DNA from: Vibrio splendidus
GTDB taxonomy: Bacteria > Pseudomonadota > Gammaproteobacteria > Enterobacterales > Vibrionaceae
DNA length: 47,776 bases
NCBI RefSeq assembly: GCF_002873455.1
Contig: NZ_MCUN01000035.1
Span: 124,112 to 171,887 of the forward strand
Direction: 5' to 3'
This document shows positions 8,024-17,218 of this stretch, piece after piece (the first letter of the stretch is position 1; each line of letters opens with the position of its first letter). Made by a program: the position numbers and the translations under genes. The notes under the pieces are model-generated. The model was not told where the DNA came from, did not search any database, and saw only the letters and a program-made list of their open reading frames with translations.

Positions 8024-8122
8024 GTGAACATGTATCTGAAATGGCAATCAACAACATGGCTAACCTTGTTAGCTTGGTATACGTTAGACCACCAGCTCTC
8101 GTTCCGTCTTTCTTCAGAGTAG
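8024..8122 (+). CDS. tnaC: Tryptophanase operon leader peptide TnaC
   Basis: 32-codon frame starting at GTG 8024 (ribosome-binding site AGGGA, 6 nt upstream); an in-frame ATG follows at 8030. It sits 306 nt before tnaA. The peptide contains AWYTLDHQLSFRLSSE. The pair W-x-x-x-D matches the two residues (Trp12 and Asp16 in E. coli) that stall the ribosome with free tryptophan. The conserved Pro before the stop is absent: the codon after Arg is CTT (Leu), and three more residues follow. The stop is TAG, not the TGA used in E. coli. Position and motif make TnaC likely; whether stalling works as in E. coli is open. Confidence 0.65.
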   Translation: MNMYLKWQSTTWLTLLAWYTLDHQLSFRLSSE

Positions 8123-8428
8123 TACCTTCTAGGCGTCACGCGCCAACAAAGCAGCGTGCTTTGTTTACCTATCAGCAGCTTTGATGACCTTTGAACGCAT
8201 GAATGTCGCACTTATTATTCCGTGCTGAGTATTCGTTGTTTCATCGTTCTTGTTATTTATCTTAGCCTCTGTTTAGGTTTGATTAATAAGTCATTATTTA
8301 ACTTTTTTATTTTTACTGTTAATTTTTCTGTGTGTATTTGTACGGAAAAAATAATTTAATGGTGGGAATTCGTGACATCTAAAGAAAATATATTCTGACC
8401 TGATCGGAATGTATTGAAAGGTATTATT
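8123..8428 (+). promoter_or_regulatory. tnaC-tnaA leader region
   Basis: About 300 nt between leader peptide and tnaA. In E. coli the equivalent spacer has boxA and Rho-loading sites, and Trp-stalled ribosomes mask them. Here a hairpin AACAAAGC/GCTTTGTT lies at 8145-8165, soon after the tnaC stop, and a long T-rich tract follows at about 8220-8345. No other gene is seen. Confidence 0.45.
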
Positions 8429-9895
8429 ATGGAAAACTTCAAACATCTACCAGAACCATTTCGTATTCGCGTTGTAGAGCCTGTAAAAAGAACAACTCGT
8501 GCCTATCGTGAACAAGCGATCGTTGAAGCGGGTATGAACCCATTCTTACTTGATAGTGACGATGTGTTCATTGATTTGCTGACAGACAGCGGTACGGGTT
8601 CTATTACTCAACGCATGCAAGCCGCGATGCTAATGGGGGATGAAGCTTACAGTGGTAGCCGAAGTTACTATGCATTGTCGAATGCGGTTAAGGACATCTT
8701 CGGTTACAAATTGACGATTCCAACACACCAAGGGCGCGGCGCAGAGCAGATCTACATTCCTGTTCTTATTAAGAAGCGTGAAATGGAGAAGGGACTCGAT
8801 CGCAGTAAAATGGTTGCCTTATCTAATTATTTTTTCGACACCACTCAAGGCCACACACAAGTGAACTGTTGTGTGGCGAAGAATGTTTACACCAAAGAAG
8901 CATTCGACACGTCAGTGAATGCAGACTTCAAAGGTAACTTCGATGTTGTGAAATTGGAAGAAGCGATCTTGGAAGCGGGCGCTGCAAACGTTCCTTATAT
9001 TGTGAGCACCATTACTTGTAACTCTGCTGGTGGGCAGCCAGTGTCTATTGCCAACCTGAAAGCTGTATATGAAATCGCTCAGAAGTACGATATTCCAGTG
9101 ATCATGGATTCTGCGCGCTACGCTGAAAATGCGTTCTTCATTCAACAGCGTGAAACGGGTTATCAAGATTGGACAATCGAGCAAATCACGCGTGAGTCTT
9201 ACAAATACGCGGATGGCTTAGCCATGTCAGCCAAGAAAGACGCGATGGTACAAATGGGCGGGTTGTTGTGCTTTAAAGACGACTCTTTCATGGATGTGTA
9301 TACAGAGTGTCGCACCTTGTGTGTGGTGCAAGAGGGCTTCCCAACCTATGGTGGCTTAGAAGGTGGCGCGATGGAGCGTTTAGCGGTTGGCCTCTATGAC
9401 GGTATGCGCCAAGATTGGTTAGAGTATCGTATTGGTCAAGTGCAGTATTTAGTTGATGGTTTGGAGTCGATAGGTGTGGTGTGCCAACAAGCCGGTGGTC
9501 ACGCTGCGTTTGTGGATGCAGGTAAAATGCTTCCTCATATTCCGGCGGGTCAGTTTCCTGCTCATGCTTTAGCGTGCGAACTTTATAAGGTTGCGGGTAT
9601 CAGAGCGGTTGAGATTGGTTCATTGTTGCAAGGTCGCGACCCGGCAACAGGCGAGCAACACCCGTGTCCTGCAGAGTTATTGCGCCTTACCATTCCTCGC
9701 GCGACCTACACACAAACACACATGGACTTCATCATCGAAGCATTCGAAAAAGTGAAAGAGAATGCTGGGCAAGTGAAAGGGCTCGATTTTACCTATGAAC
9801 CGCCAGTGTTGAGGCACTTTACTGCACGCTTGAAAGAGGTTGAAACCAGTATTAAACAACCTATAAAAAAGAGTAAACCAGAGCTAGAAGAAGCT
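8429..9895 (+). CDS. tnaA: Tryptophanase
   Basis: 488-489 aa PLP enzyme that splits L-tryptophan to indole, pyruvate and ammonia. The start MENFKHLPEPFRIRVVEPVK, the STITCNSAGGQPVS region, the PLP aspartate in IPVIMDSARYAENA, and the cofactor lysine in GLAMSAKKDAMVQMGG (about residue 270, as in E. coli) are all present. The C terminus is about 15 residues longer than in E. coli and highly charged (IKQPIKKSKPELEEA). ATG at 8429 has GAAAGG at the right distance; a TTG at 8414 is in frame but less likely. There is no tnaB permease directly downstream, since a terminator follows. Expression is probably Trp-inducible through tnaC. Indole made here can act as a signal. Confidence 0.97.
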
Positions 9896-9971
9896 TAAAG
9901 TCCAAGAATATACAGTAAGGCTGGTTGAATTTTCGAACTGATTTTCAGTGAAATCTAAACAGCTATTAACA

Positions 9972-10001
9972 CAAAGGCTCTTGTTAGAGCCTTTGTTTTT
10001 T
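9972..10001 (+). terminator. Terminator of tnaA
   Basis: Stem CAAAGGCTCT / AGAGCCTTTG, 4-nt loop, then six T, about 75 nt after the tnaA stop. Nothing lies between, so tnaB is not part of this transcript. Confidence 0.85.
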
Positions 10002-10030
10002 GAGCAAACAGAACTAAAGTCCTAGGATTA

Positions 10031-10906
10031 CTATTGTCTTAATACTGAGCTCAGCGTATCAAAAAGCCATTTATTCAATGGTGCATCTTTCTGAGAGCGA
10101 CGGCAACTCATCACATAACTCACATCAATAGTGAGTTTTTCTGGCAAATCAATACTACGACAACCCTCTGGCACACTGCCATCTAGGGTGATTCCGAAAT
10201 AATCTGACTTCAGCACAATATCGTGGATCATTGCTGGGTGATCGGATTCCACTTTTGGATCGACATTAAATCCGATATTTCGAAGGCGATCGAGAATAGG
10301 GTATTTATTGTCATTCCAACCCGGGGTTCTAAAAAGGATGATTGGATAGTTGACGAGCGATTTAAAGCTTTGTGCTTTATGATCCTCTCTCACAAAGAAT
10401 ACGACTTTTCCTTTTCCAATCTCTTTTTGTGAAATGGACTGAGGCAGGCTTTCATCAAAGTAGTGAACGGCGATTGCGTCTTCACCTTCGATGATTCTGT
10501 TTTTTACATTGGTTCCCCATCTCTCCAGTGAGAAGCGAGCATGCGGAGCTTCTTTACTCAGAGTGAGGTACAGCTTAGAACCAAAGCGTTCCCAAAAAAG
10601 TGTATTAGCGTAGATTTTTACATCTCCCTGATAAGATTCAGGGCAGAACTCTTGATGCTTTATCGCTTCGACACTGCTTAGTATCTGCTCAAAATTATCA
10701 ATATTGTTTTCAATAAATGTCGTTGGTTCGAATCCATGTTTGGTTTGGATGAACAGTGGATCGTTAAGTTGTACTTTTAACTTTGAAAGGTTCTTGCTGA
10801 TCGCCCCTGGGGTTTTTCCTAGCGATTCTGCAACTAAGCCAACATTACGAAGCTCATACATACGTTTGATGACCAAGATATTCTGAATATCGAGATTGAT
10901 GTCCAC
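10031..10906 (-). CDS. LysR-family transcriptional regulator
   Basis: 291 aa from GTG 10906, chosen because GGAG lies 6 nt before it; the frame itself extends to 10972. The N terminus has the LysR winged helix (LDIQNILVIKRMYELRNVGLVAESLGKT..AISKNLSKLK) and the DPLFIQTKHGFEPT wing typical of the LeuO/NodD-like subgroup. The rest is a periplasmic-binding-protein-like effector domain of normal length. The gene is convergent with tnaA and divergent from the small secreted protein at 11178, which may be its target. The effector is unknown. Confidence 0.85.
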   Translation of the reverse strand: MDINLDIQNILVIKRMYELRNVGLVAESLGKTPGAISKNLSKLKVQLNDPLFIQTKHGFEPTTFIENNIDNFEQILSSVEAIKHQEFCPESYQGDVKIYANTLFWERFGSKLYLTLSKEAPHARFSLERWGTNVKNRIIEGEDAIAVHYFDESLPQSISQKEIGKGKVVFFVREDHKAQSFKSLVNYPIILFRTPGWNDNKYPILDRLRNIGFNVDPKVESDHPAMIHDIVLKSDYFGITLDGSVPEGCRSIDLPEKLTIDVSYVMSCRRSQKDAPLNKWLFDTLSSVLRQ

Positions 10907-11177
10907 AAGCACTCCGAATTGTTTAGATGATAACGATGCTAATCTTTGGCGCAGTAAAAGCCTAAAGACCATCTGACTCCAATATCATAGTCATCACTGC
11001 CAGTTTTTAAGACAGCACAACGTCAAGATGCGAACTATTTCTTCTATTTATCAACGAGTTTCCATTTAGTAAATATTGGTTTTCCTCGAATCACGGGTAT
11101 TCGGTTGTTAAAGTTATTTCAACAAAGAAACACAGATACCAAACGAACAAATAATTAAAAATAATACGAGGTGATGT

Positions 11178-11417
11178 ATGAAAAAACTAATCGCACTAGG
11201 CTTAATGGCTTTCTCAATGAATACCGCTTTTGCTGCCGACGGTACGTATACAGGTACTATCGACATGACAACGAGCCAAGGCAATCAGGTAAACGTAGAG
11301 CGTGTCGAGTCTGACCTTACTCTTGAAGGAAGAAATGAAGCGGCTTACGGTGGTTTGAAATTCCAAACGAATACGCCACAAGACCAAGCTATTCAGTTAA
11401 CAGGTCGTCGTGACTAA
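11178..11417 (+). CDS. Small secreted protein, unknown
   Basis: 79 aa with a signal peptide (MKKLIALGLMAFSMNTAFA, then ADG). The mature part is about 60 residues, polar, with no Cys (GTYTGTIDMTTSQGNQVNVE.. ..AIQLTGRRD). A good ribosome-binding site (CGAGGTG) precedes the ATG and an intrinsic terminator follows at once, so it is a real single-gene unit. It is divergent from the LysR gene, with 271 nt between. It resembles small periplasmic proteins of unknown function common in Vibrio. No function proposed. Confidence 0.75.
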   Translation: MKKLIALGLMAFSMNTAFAADGTYTGTIDMTTSQGNQVNVERVESDLTLEGRNEAAYGGLKFQTNTPQDQAIQLTGRRD

Positions 11418-11447
11418 CGCTTAATCAGTGCTTACCATTGTCATGAG

Positions 11448-11477
11448 AAATGCTGTGCCCTCGGGTGCAGCATTTTT
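11448..11477 (+). terminator. Terminator of the small secreted protein gene
   Basis: Stem AAATGCTGTGCCC / GGGTGCAGCATTT with a TC loop and an internal mismatch, ending in a T run. Confidence 0.8.
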
Positions 11478-11632
11478 CGTTTTGAGGTTTGAATTATTTT
11501 ATAAACTGTAACAATCTAACCTTGGCATGCTGTGTCACGTGTGGCATTTTGTTTTTCTATTAGTTTTAGCTTGCCATTAACTGTTGGCTAGTTGTTACAC
11601 GTACTTAAGCGAAGATTCGAAAAGGAACGGGA

Positions 11633-11929
11633 ATGATTCGTCATATTTTACTGATTAAGTTTAAAGAAAACGCTGACACTTCAGAGGTTCAAAAATTAAA
11701 GATGCTGTTTGAAGCGATGCCAAGTAAAGTTGAAGGAGTAACTTCAGTCGAATGGGGATTAAACGACAGCCCTGAAAACAAGAATCAAGGTTATACCCAT
11801 TCAGTTTTAATGACGTTTACGGATGAAAAGGGGCGTCAGAACTACCTTCCGCACCCAGAGCATGATGCGCTGAAAGATGTGTTTCGTCCGTTGCTAGATG
11901 ACATTATCGTGTTTGATTATTCATTGTAA
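11633..11929 (+). CDS. Dabb (stress-responsive A/B barrel) domain protein
   Basis: 98 aa covering a single dimeric alpha/beta barrel domain. Family hallmarks visible are the N-terminal strand MIRHILLIKFKEN, the middle segment EGVTSVEWGLNDSPENKNQGYTHS, and the end YLPHPEHDALKDVFRPLLDDIIVFDY. Dabb proteins act in varied small-molecule reactions; the bacterial ones are mostly uncharacterised. ATG follows AAAGGAACGGGA. It stands alone on the plus strand; no terminator was evident after it. Confidence 0.9.
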   Translation: MIRHILLIKFKENADTSEVQKLKMLFEAMPSKVEGVTSVEWGLNDSPENKNQGYTHSVLMTFTDEKGRQNYLPHPEHDALKDVFRPLLDDIIVFDYSL

Positions 11930-12107
11930 TCAGCTTGGCTATGTCTGATCTTAAAGGGCAAAGCATTATGCCAAATGCCTAAAGGTCAACTTGATAAAGC
12001 GTATATACCGAAAGTAGATGTACTTAAAGCATATACGCTTAGCTATCTCGAGTAATAAAGAGCAGGCTAGGGATGAAGATAGAGAAGCCCTATCCAGTGC
12101 AAACCTA

Positions 12108-13331
12108 TTATTCTGTAGGTGAAATCGTTAATGGTGCAAACGAGGCTACAGCATTTCCGCCTGCGCCTGGGCGATCAACATATGGCGTGTTTTGCATTAA
12201 GGTGTAGTACACATCCACGAAGTCATCATCATTGACTAATACGCCATCAGGAATCACATCGATAATCTTGCCAGTAATCTGCGGGATGATCGCATAACCC
12301 TGAACTTCTGGATCAGGAATCATCTTAAGTATCTCTTCAGCAGCTTGAACCAAGAGTTTTGCTAGCGCTTTATAGTCTGTGCCATCATCGTGTTCCATCA
12401 AGATCATATCTGCAGCACCCCAGCGGTAGCGAGGCCAGAAGATGACGGTTTGATTTGGGTAGTACGTCTGTTTGTCGTAATCCAGATATGGCATCTCAAC
12501 GAGGTCTATTTGGGGCTCTAAACGACTTGAATCGACACCGGTCACAATGGCGTAGATTTCCGCTTTACCGGAGATCCAAGGTTCTTGGTCAACAGCTAAA
12601 CGGATTTTCGTCAATTGAGTAGTGTTTAATGGTTGAGTCTCAGACAAGGCCATCGAGCGACTTGCTCTAGTCGCAAAGGTTTGTTTTTGAGCCTTTTTGT
12701 TTTTGCTGTTGCTGATTTTACTACCATCACTGTCTGCATTGATCTGCGTTGTTGTACCCAGTTTCTGCATCTCAGCTTGCATAGCCATTAAGCCGGCTTT
12801 GAGTTCTTCTGCACCATTGCTATCAACCACAAACACTGGGACGTCTGGCATTTGGTACACATCTAGTTCATGAACCTGTCCGTACACGTCATACGCTTCA
12901 ATGTATTGCCAATTCGAATCATCACCTGACGGTTCAAATGCGAATAATGGGCTTTCGCCGTTTTTCCAGGCTTCAATCATCGTTTCATCGGCCATGCGAA
13001 CCTCTAACACAGAGTCGCTGAAGTCGTTGATCCCTTTCATCTTGCGATAACCAAGGTCAGCTTTCTGCATTCTGCTTGAAAATGCAGAGTAGGGCTGAGT
13101 AGAGCTCAATTTATCTACAGGCGCGGATAAGTTCTTTTTTGAGATCTGAGCCCTCAATGAAAGCTCAAGATCGGAATAACGCTCGCTGATTTGCAACGCC
13201 AGAGATTGCTTTTGCGCTGCGCTACTTTCTGCAATACCTAATGAATCAGTTGTCTCAATATTTTGCGCAAAAGACTGGAAGCCAACCACTGTCGTTGCAA
13301 GCACCATGCTGATAGGAAAAGATGGTCTCAT
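12108..13331 (-). CDS. Secreted protein, DUF3103-like
   Basis: 407 aa with a signal peptide (MRPSFPISMVLATTVVGFQSFA, then Q). The body resembles the DUF3103 family of secreted Vibrio proteins: a helical N-terminal region, a central VFAFEPSGDD-like segment (here LFAFEPSGDDSNWQYIEAYD), VHELDVYQMPDVPVFVVD, and a C-terminal half with EPWISGKAEIYAIVTGVD and a run of acidic segments. It is unusually rich in Gln, Ser, Asp. It lies next to the M4 protease on the same strand with a terminator between, so it may be co-secreted but is a separate transcript. Function unknown; the DUF number is from memory. Confidence 0.7.
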   Translation of the reverse strand: MRPSFPISMVLATTVVGFQSFAQNIETTDSLGIAESSAAQKQSLALQISERYSDLELSLRAQISKKNLSAPVDKLSSTQPYSAFSSRMQKADLGYRKMKGINDFSDSVLEVRMADETMIEAWKNGESPLFAFEPSGDDSNWQYIEAYDVYGQVHELDVYQMPDVPVFVVDSNGAEELKAGLMAMQAEMQKLGTTTQINADSDGSKISNSKNKKAQKQTFATRASRSMALSETQPLNTTQLTKIRLAVDQEPWISGKAEIYAIVTGVDSSRLEPQIDLVEMPYLDYDKQTYYPNQTVIFWPRYRWGAADMILMEHDDGTDYKALAKLLVQAAEEILKMIPDPEVQGYAIIPQITGKIIDVIPDGVLVNDDDFVDVYYTLMQNTPYVDRPGAGGNAVASFAPLTISPTE

Positions 13332-13566
13332 AAATAATCCTTATTTTAATTTTTATCATTAATAGAGCATTTGCCCTATAAGGATTAACCTATCAGTAAC
13401 GTGAATGTGTTCAAAAGTTAGTCAGTTGTTTTTTTTTCGTTGTGCAGCACAGGATCTCAATTTAAACTGTTTTTATAAAATAACACCTAAGTAACCTTGA
13501 TGTTTATAAATTAATAAACGTATCAGTAAATAACTTACAATATTATTAGCTATTACGATGTGCCAT

Positions 13567-13596
13567 AAAAAACCTACTCAAAGTGAGTAGGTTTTT
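13567..13596 (-). terminator. Terminator of the M4 protease gene
   Basis: Stem ACCTACTCA / TGAGTAGGT with an AAG loop, flanked by A and T runs so it could work both ways; it lies about 60 nt past the protease stop. Confidence 0.8.
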
Positions 13597-13654
13597 ATTT
13601 CGCGGTTAACCGCTAGTTCTCGATTTACAACTTGTTTGAGAGGCTCGCTCTAAC

Positions 13655-15478
13655 TCAATCTAAACGTAACGTTAGCCCTGAGTAGTTCGAGTATCCGCGC
13701 AGTAACACATGATAGGTCACACCCGGTTGAGCGCTCACACTGCACTGCTCGTTGTTTCCTGCACGATAAGGGCGGCAATCGTAACTCGATGTCGTTGGCT
13801 TGCTGCCTGATTTCACGTAAAGATCGGCATCGCCTGAACCACCAGACATTGAAACCGTCACGCTAGATGCAGAATCAACAGTGAACGTGTAGAAGCTCTC
13901 TGAGGATTGATTCCCGCTTAAGTTCGAAATTGGCGTTCCTTTCGTCAGCACATTGCCAGTTGGCGGCGTTGAACCACAACTCGCATTCACGCCTACCGTG
14001 TTAAAGGCATCTTCAACATCGGCAACCACATAACCCATGTCTGCTGCGGCTTTAGCTACGCCACAAGCTCCAGCGTCAAAGGTACTGTTTGCCGTCCAAT
14101 ACAGTTGGTTGGCGACCGTGAAGATCTCAAAACCCTTACGCACATCCCAGCCAGACTTGTTCGCTAAAAGGTAAAAGGCGCGGTTATAAACACCGCTAGA
14201 TAAGTGAACGTTCAAACCATCGTAGTATTGAGAGGCGTGATCAATCGAGCGACCATCTTTTGAAGGTTGATCAAAGTAACGCAAGCCACCTTCAGACTTG
14301 AAGATATCGCTACCGACCACCCAATCCACATTGCCACGCAAGTAGTATTCAGCCGCTTCGCCCGCAATGTCGGAGAAGGCTTCATTCATACCACCCGACA
14401 TATTTCGGTAAACAAGGCCGGAGTTTTGCTCAGTGAACCCGTGGCTGACTTCGTGAGCACTCACGTTGATATCGACCAATGGGTAAAAGGTATTTTTGCC
14501 ATCTCCAAAAGTCATGGATGTACCATTCCAGAAAGCATTTTCATAATCCGTGCTGTAATGAACACGCATCGTCAGCTGGAAAGTTAACGGCGAGGTGTTC
14601 ATCCACTCTTTGTACATATCAAACACGACATTACCAAAGTAGTGCGCATCGTTAAGAGGCGAGTAGGAGCCATTAACGTATTTGTGGTCAGTATAATTGG
14701 TGTTGTCGCTACAATCGTAACTGTAAGCTGAACTGCCAGAGGTTCCGTTGTTCAAGTCTACAGTTTTAACCGAGTCATTTTCTAACGTACAAGTTGTACC
14801 TGTCTTATCGATGGGAAAGCTAGGGAGGTCACTGCCATATTCATATCGAGTGGTTTTGAGGTTGCCACCGGGGCCAGTACCTAATGCTTTGGCGTGGTTT
14901 AGCCCATTCCATTTTTGGAGGACATTGCCAGTCGTGGCATCAATAAAGTAAAAAGGGCGCTCTGGCATAGATGACGCGATAAAGAAATCGACCAGATACA
15001 CCACTTGGGCGACTTGGTTTTCATCCAATCTCACCATCAGTTTCGCGTTTTTATTTTCAATCGACTTTTTGCCGACGGTAAACGTGCGATGAACGGACAG
15101 TGCGGCTTCTATCGCTTGTTCCTGATTCAGTTTTGGTGCGATGCTGGATAGGTCACCACTGATCCCCTGTGCCATGGAACCGAACACTTGAGTGGGGTGG
15201 TTCTTAGAGATAGTGGCCACGACCGAAGTATCAAAGACGGGTAAACCTAAGTGAGTTTGTTGGTAGCGGACTTTCGTTTTTCCATTGGGCAATACCACCC
15301 GTTTAACTTCAGAAAAACCTAATTCAAGTGGGGCAACACTCTTCGACTGAGCGACGAGGCTTTGTTGTAGTAATGCATCATTATCGACTCTGACTATTTC
15401 TGCAGCGTGTGCATTAAAGCCAAAAGATGTACCTAGAATAGCGGCTATTTTCCAGCTTAGTTGACGTTGTTGGTTCAT
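13655..15478 (-). CDS. Vibriolysin-type M4 zinc metalloprotease precursor
   Basis: 607 aa secreted protease. Signal peptide 1-25 (..LGTSFGFNAHAA), FTP/PepSY propeptide to about 196, then a mature start near AKALGTGPGGN as in vibriolysins. The zinc site is H342-E-V-S-H346 with the third ligand E366 in GGMNEAFSD; the catalytic His is about 425 in GLNVHLSSGV. From about 515 to the end is a PPC domain (FYTFTVDSASSVTVSMSGGSGDADLYV), normally removed during maturation. Family members include HapA of V. cholerae, VvpE and EmpA: they degrade elastin, mucin and other host proteins and are commonly quorum-controlled. All key residues are present. Which paralogue it is cannot be told from sequence reading alone. 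Confidence 0.95.
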   Translation of the reverse strand: MNQQRQLSWKIAAILGTSFGFNAHAAEIVRVDNDALLQQSLVAQSKSVAPLELGFSEVKRVVLPNGKTKVRYQQTHLGLPVFDTSVVATISKNHPTQVFGSMAQGISGDLSSIAPKLNQEQAIEAALSVHRTFTVGKKSIENKNAKLMVRLDENQVAQVVYLVDFFIASSMPERPFYFIDATTGNVLQKWNGLNHAKALGTGPGGNLKTTRYEYGSDLPSFPIDKTGTTCTLENDSVKTVDLNNGTSGSSAYSYDCSDNTNYTDHKYVNGSYSPLNDAHYFGNVVFDMYKEWMNTSPLTFQLTMRVHYSTDYENAFWNGTSMTFGDGKNTFYPLVDINVSAHEVSHGFTEQNSGLVYRNMSGGMNEAFSDIAGEAAEYYLRGNVDWVVGSDIFKSEGGLRYFDQPSKDGRSIDHASQYYDGLNVHLSSGVYNRAFYLLANKSGWDVRKGFEIFTVANQLYWTANSTFDAGACGVAKAAADMGYVVADVEDAFNTVGVNASCGSTPPTGNVLTKGTPISNLSGNQSSESFYTFTVDSASSVTVSMSGGSGDADLYVKSGSKPTTSSYDCRPYRAGNNEQCSVSAQPGVTYHVLLRGYSNYSGLTLRLD

Positions 15479-16085
15479 TATTCGTTCCTGATTTTAATAT
15501 AAACTCCTTCTTCCCAACGGCTTTATAGGAAGTCTATATGCAACACGACTATGCCATGTGTTGCGAATCAAGATTGGAAGAGCATTTAGATTTATGACAA
15601 GTTTGTCAGGGAGATTTATTTTTAGAGTATGTAATTCAAAGTTTACAAAAGCTCTTATTAATAAAATTGTTTTTATAAAATCTAATTTTATTATTTATCG
15701 TAATCGTATGAAGGGGCGGGAGTTATTAAAATACGCTTTGTTTTAATTTATAGAATGAAAGTATCTAAGTTAACTCCGACATTTTCCGCTTTTTATCTTA
15801 ACTACAAAGTAGTAAATAAGAGGGTTTTGGAAGTGGGGATATTGTCTTTATTATCAATAGTAAAGTTGTTTTAACAATACCACTAAGTACATATCTCACC
15901 TTTTTTAACACTTAGTCTCGTTAGATAGGAAAACATCTACATTTTCATGTTCAATCACAAACTAAGAACGATAAGTCATTGTTATGAATAAAGTAAGTCG
16001 CTTAAGATAGGCTGCATAAGAGCTAGACAGAAAAACTCTACATTTAAATACAGAATTTTTTTAATAGCAGTTAGGGGTTTTCGGG
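15479..16085. other. Long AT-rich intergenic region
   Basis: About 600 nt with very low GC, no convincing gene or strong hairpin. It separates the protease (leftward) from the accessory block (rightward) and should contain both promoters. The drop in GC continues into the following genes and marks the edge of a horizontally acquired stretch. Confidence 0.5.
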
Positions 16086-17051
16086 ATGCAGAATATGAAG
16101 AAATCGCTATTGGCTAACAAGTTTCAAATGCACTATTACTTCGGTGATGACTCACACACCATGGATGCTTTAGTCCGTAATCGTTGTGAAGCTGAAATCA
16201 TCGCAATACTTACGGAAATTGCTAAAACATTAGATGAAAAAATCCTCATTGAATGTGAAGCACATAGAGAAGGCGGACTGCGTGATATATGGAAATTAGC
16301 TAATGCTAATGCTGGAGTACTTTCTGTCATTGTCGGTATTGCCGCTATTGCTGTCCCATTGCTCCCTAAATCCGACTCCGAATTAGAAAGGCTGCAAAAA
16401 GAAGATTTGCGCTTAAGTATCGAAGAGCGCAAGTTAAGGGTTCAGAAGCTTAAGGCTGAGATCAAAGCTGATAGTGTTCAGACTGAAACAGTTGCTGAGG
16501 TCGCTGAAGTAGTAAATGAAAACTATAAGGTTATCACTCGACGTTCCAATTTATTTAAACACTTAAGTACTTATAATAAGGTTACTAAATTAGGTGTTAA
16601 TAGTTTATTACCTAATGGGCAGGAGACGAATCCAGAGTCTGAAATTGCTCGCGGCAACTTTAGACGCTTCATATTAAGTTCAAATGTGCTACCAGTTGAA
16701 ACCGTTGATGAGGCTATCATTGAAATTGTTTCGCCTGTCCTGAAGCGAGGTAATTACAAATGGAAAGGTATTTTTGATGGTGAAGCCATTAGTTTTTCAA
16801 TGAAAGACCAAACTTTTAAACAAGACGTACATGATGAGCGAATTAGCTTCCAACATGGTTCATCTATAAAGTGTGCTTTGAACATCCATAGTAAATTGGA
16901 TGAAGTGGGTGAAGTCGTAACAACTGGGTATTCAGTTGAGACTGTACTCGACAATATTAATGGGCGGGAAATCAACCAGACCTCTCAAGGGTTAGTTTAT
17001 AGGCATAAAAGGACTTTACAAAAAGGGCAAGGAGATCTGTTCGCAAGCTAA
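16086..17051 (+). CDS. Unknown protein with membrane segment and coiled coil
   Basis: 321 aa, not recognised as a named family. Residues about 10-75 are helical with a conserved-looking FQMHYYFGDDSHTMDALVR and IECEAHREGGLRDIW. One hydrophobic stretch (about 77-96, VLSVIVGIAAIAVPLLP) could span the membrane. Residues 98-140 are a charged coiled coil (LERLQKEDLRLSIEERKL). The C-terminal 170 residues form a separate mixed domain ending KGQGDLFAS. Start ATG 16086 or ATG 16095; both have G-rich stretches upstream. Directly downstream is an attC-like scar starting 11 nt after the stop, so it may be a former integron cassette. Membrane plus coiled coil plus sensor-like domain would suit a defence or stress effector, but nothing here proves that. 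Confidence 0.7.
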   Translation: MQNMKKSLLANKFQMHYYFGDDSHTMDALVRNRCEAEIIAILTEIAKTLDEKILIECEAHREGGLRDIWKLANANAGVLSVIVGIAAIAVPLLPKSDSELERLQKEDLRLSIEERKLRVQKLKAEIKADSVQTETVAEVAEVVNENYKVITRRSNLFKHLSTYNKVTKLGVNSLLPNGQETNPESEIARGNFRRFILSSNVLPVETVDEAIIEIVSPVLKRGNYKWKGIFDGEAISFSMKDQTFKQDVHDERISFQHGSSIKCALNIHSKLDEVGEVVTTGYSVETVLDNINGREINQTSQGLVYRHKRTLQKGQGDLFAS

Positions 17052-17058
17052 ATCAAGC

Positions 17059-17110
17059 CTCTAACAAGCACTTTAAGCTGACAACTAACCCGTGGCACTC
17101 TCGGTTAAAG
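17059..17110 (+). repeat. attC-like scar (copy A)
   Basis: CTCTAACAAGCACTTTAAGC then, 16 nt later, CCCGTGGCACTC. The order TAACAA..CGTGGC resembles the left half of V. cholerae VCR-type attC sites, and the same pair of blocks recurs at 42402, 43158, 46376 (second block) and 47552 (first block). The right end was not found, so it may be decayed. Confidence 0.4.
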
Positions 17111-17218
17111 GTGGAGTTTTGTATTAAATATTCGGTGGTCTAGGTAAGGTGGTGGAGTTATCTGCCATTCACGCAGAATTAGTTATTTGGATTGAAATTT
17201 GTATATAAGGTGAAAAAT

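Noticed and set aside
15558..15746. Plus-strand 62-codon frame in the AT-rich gap
   Set aside because: Codons rich in Phe, Ile, Arg, Lys as expected from AT-rich random DNA; no ribosome-binding site.
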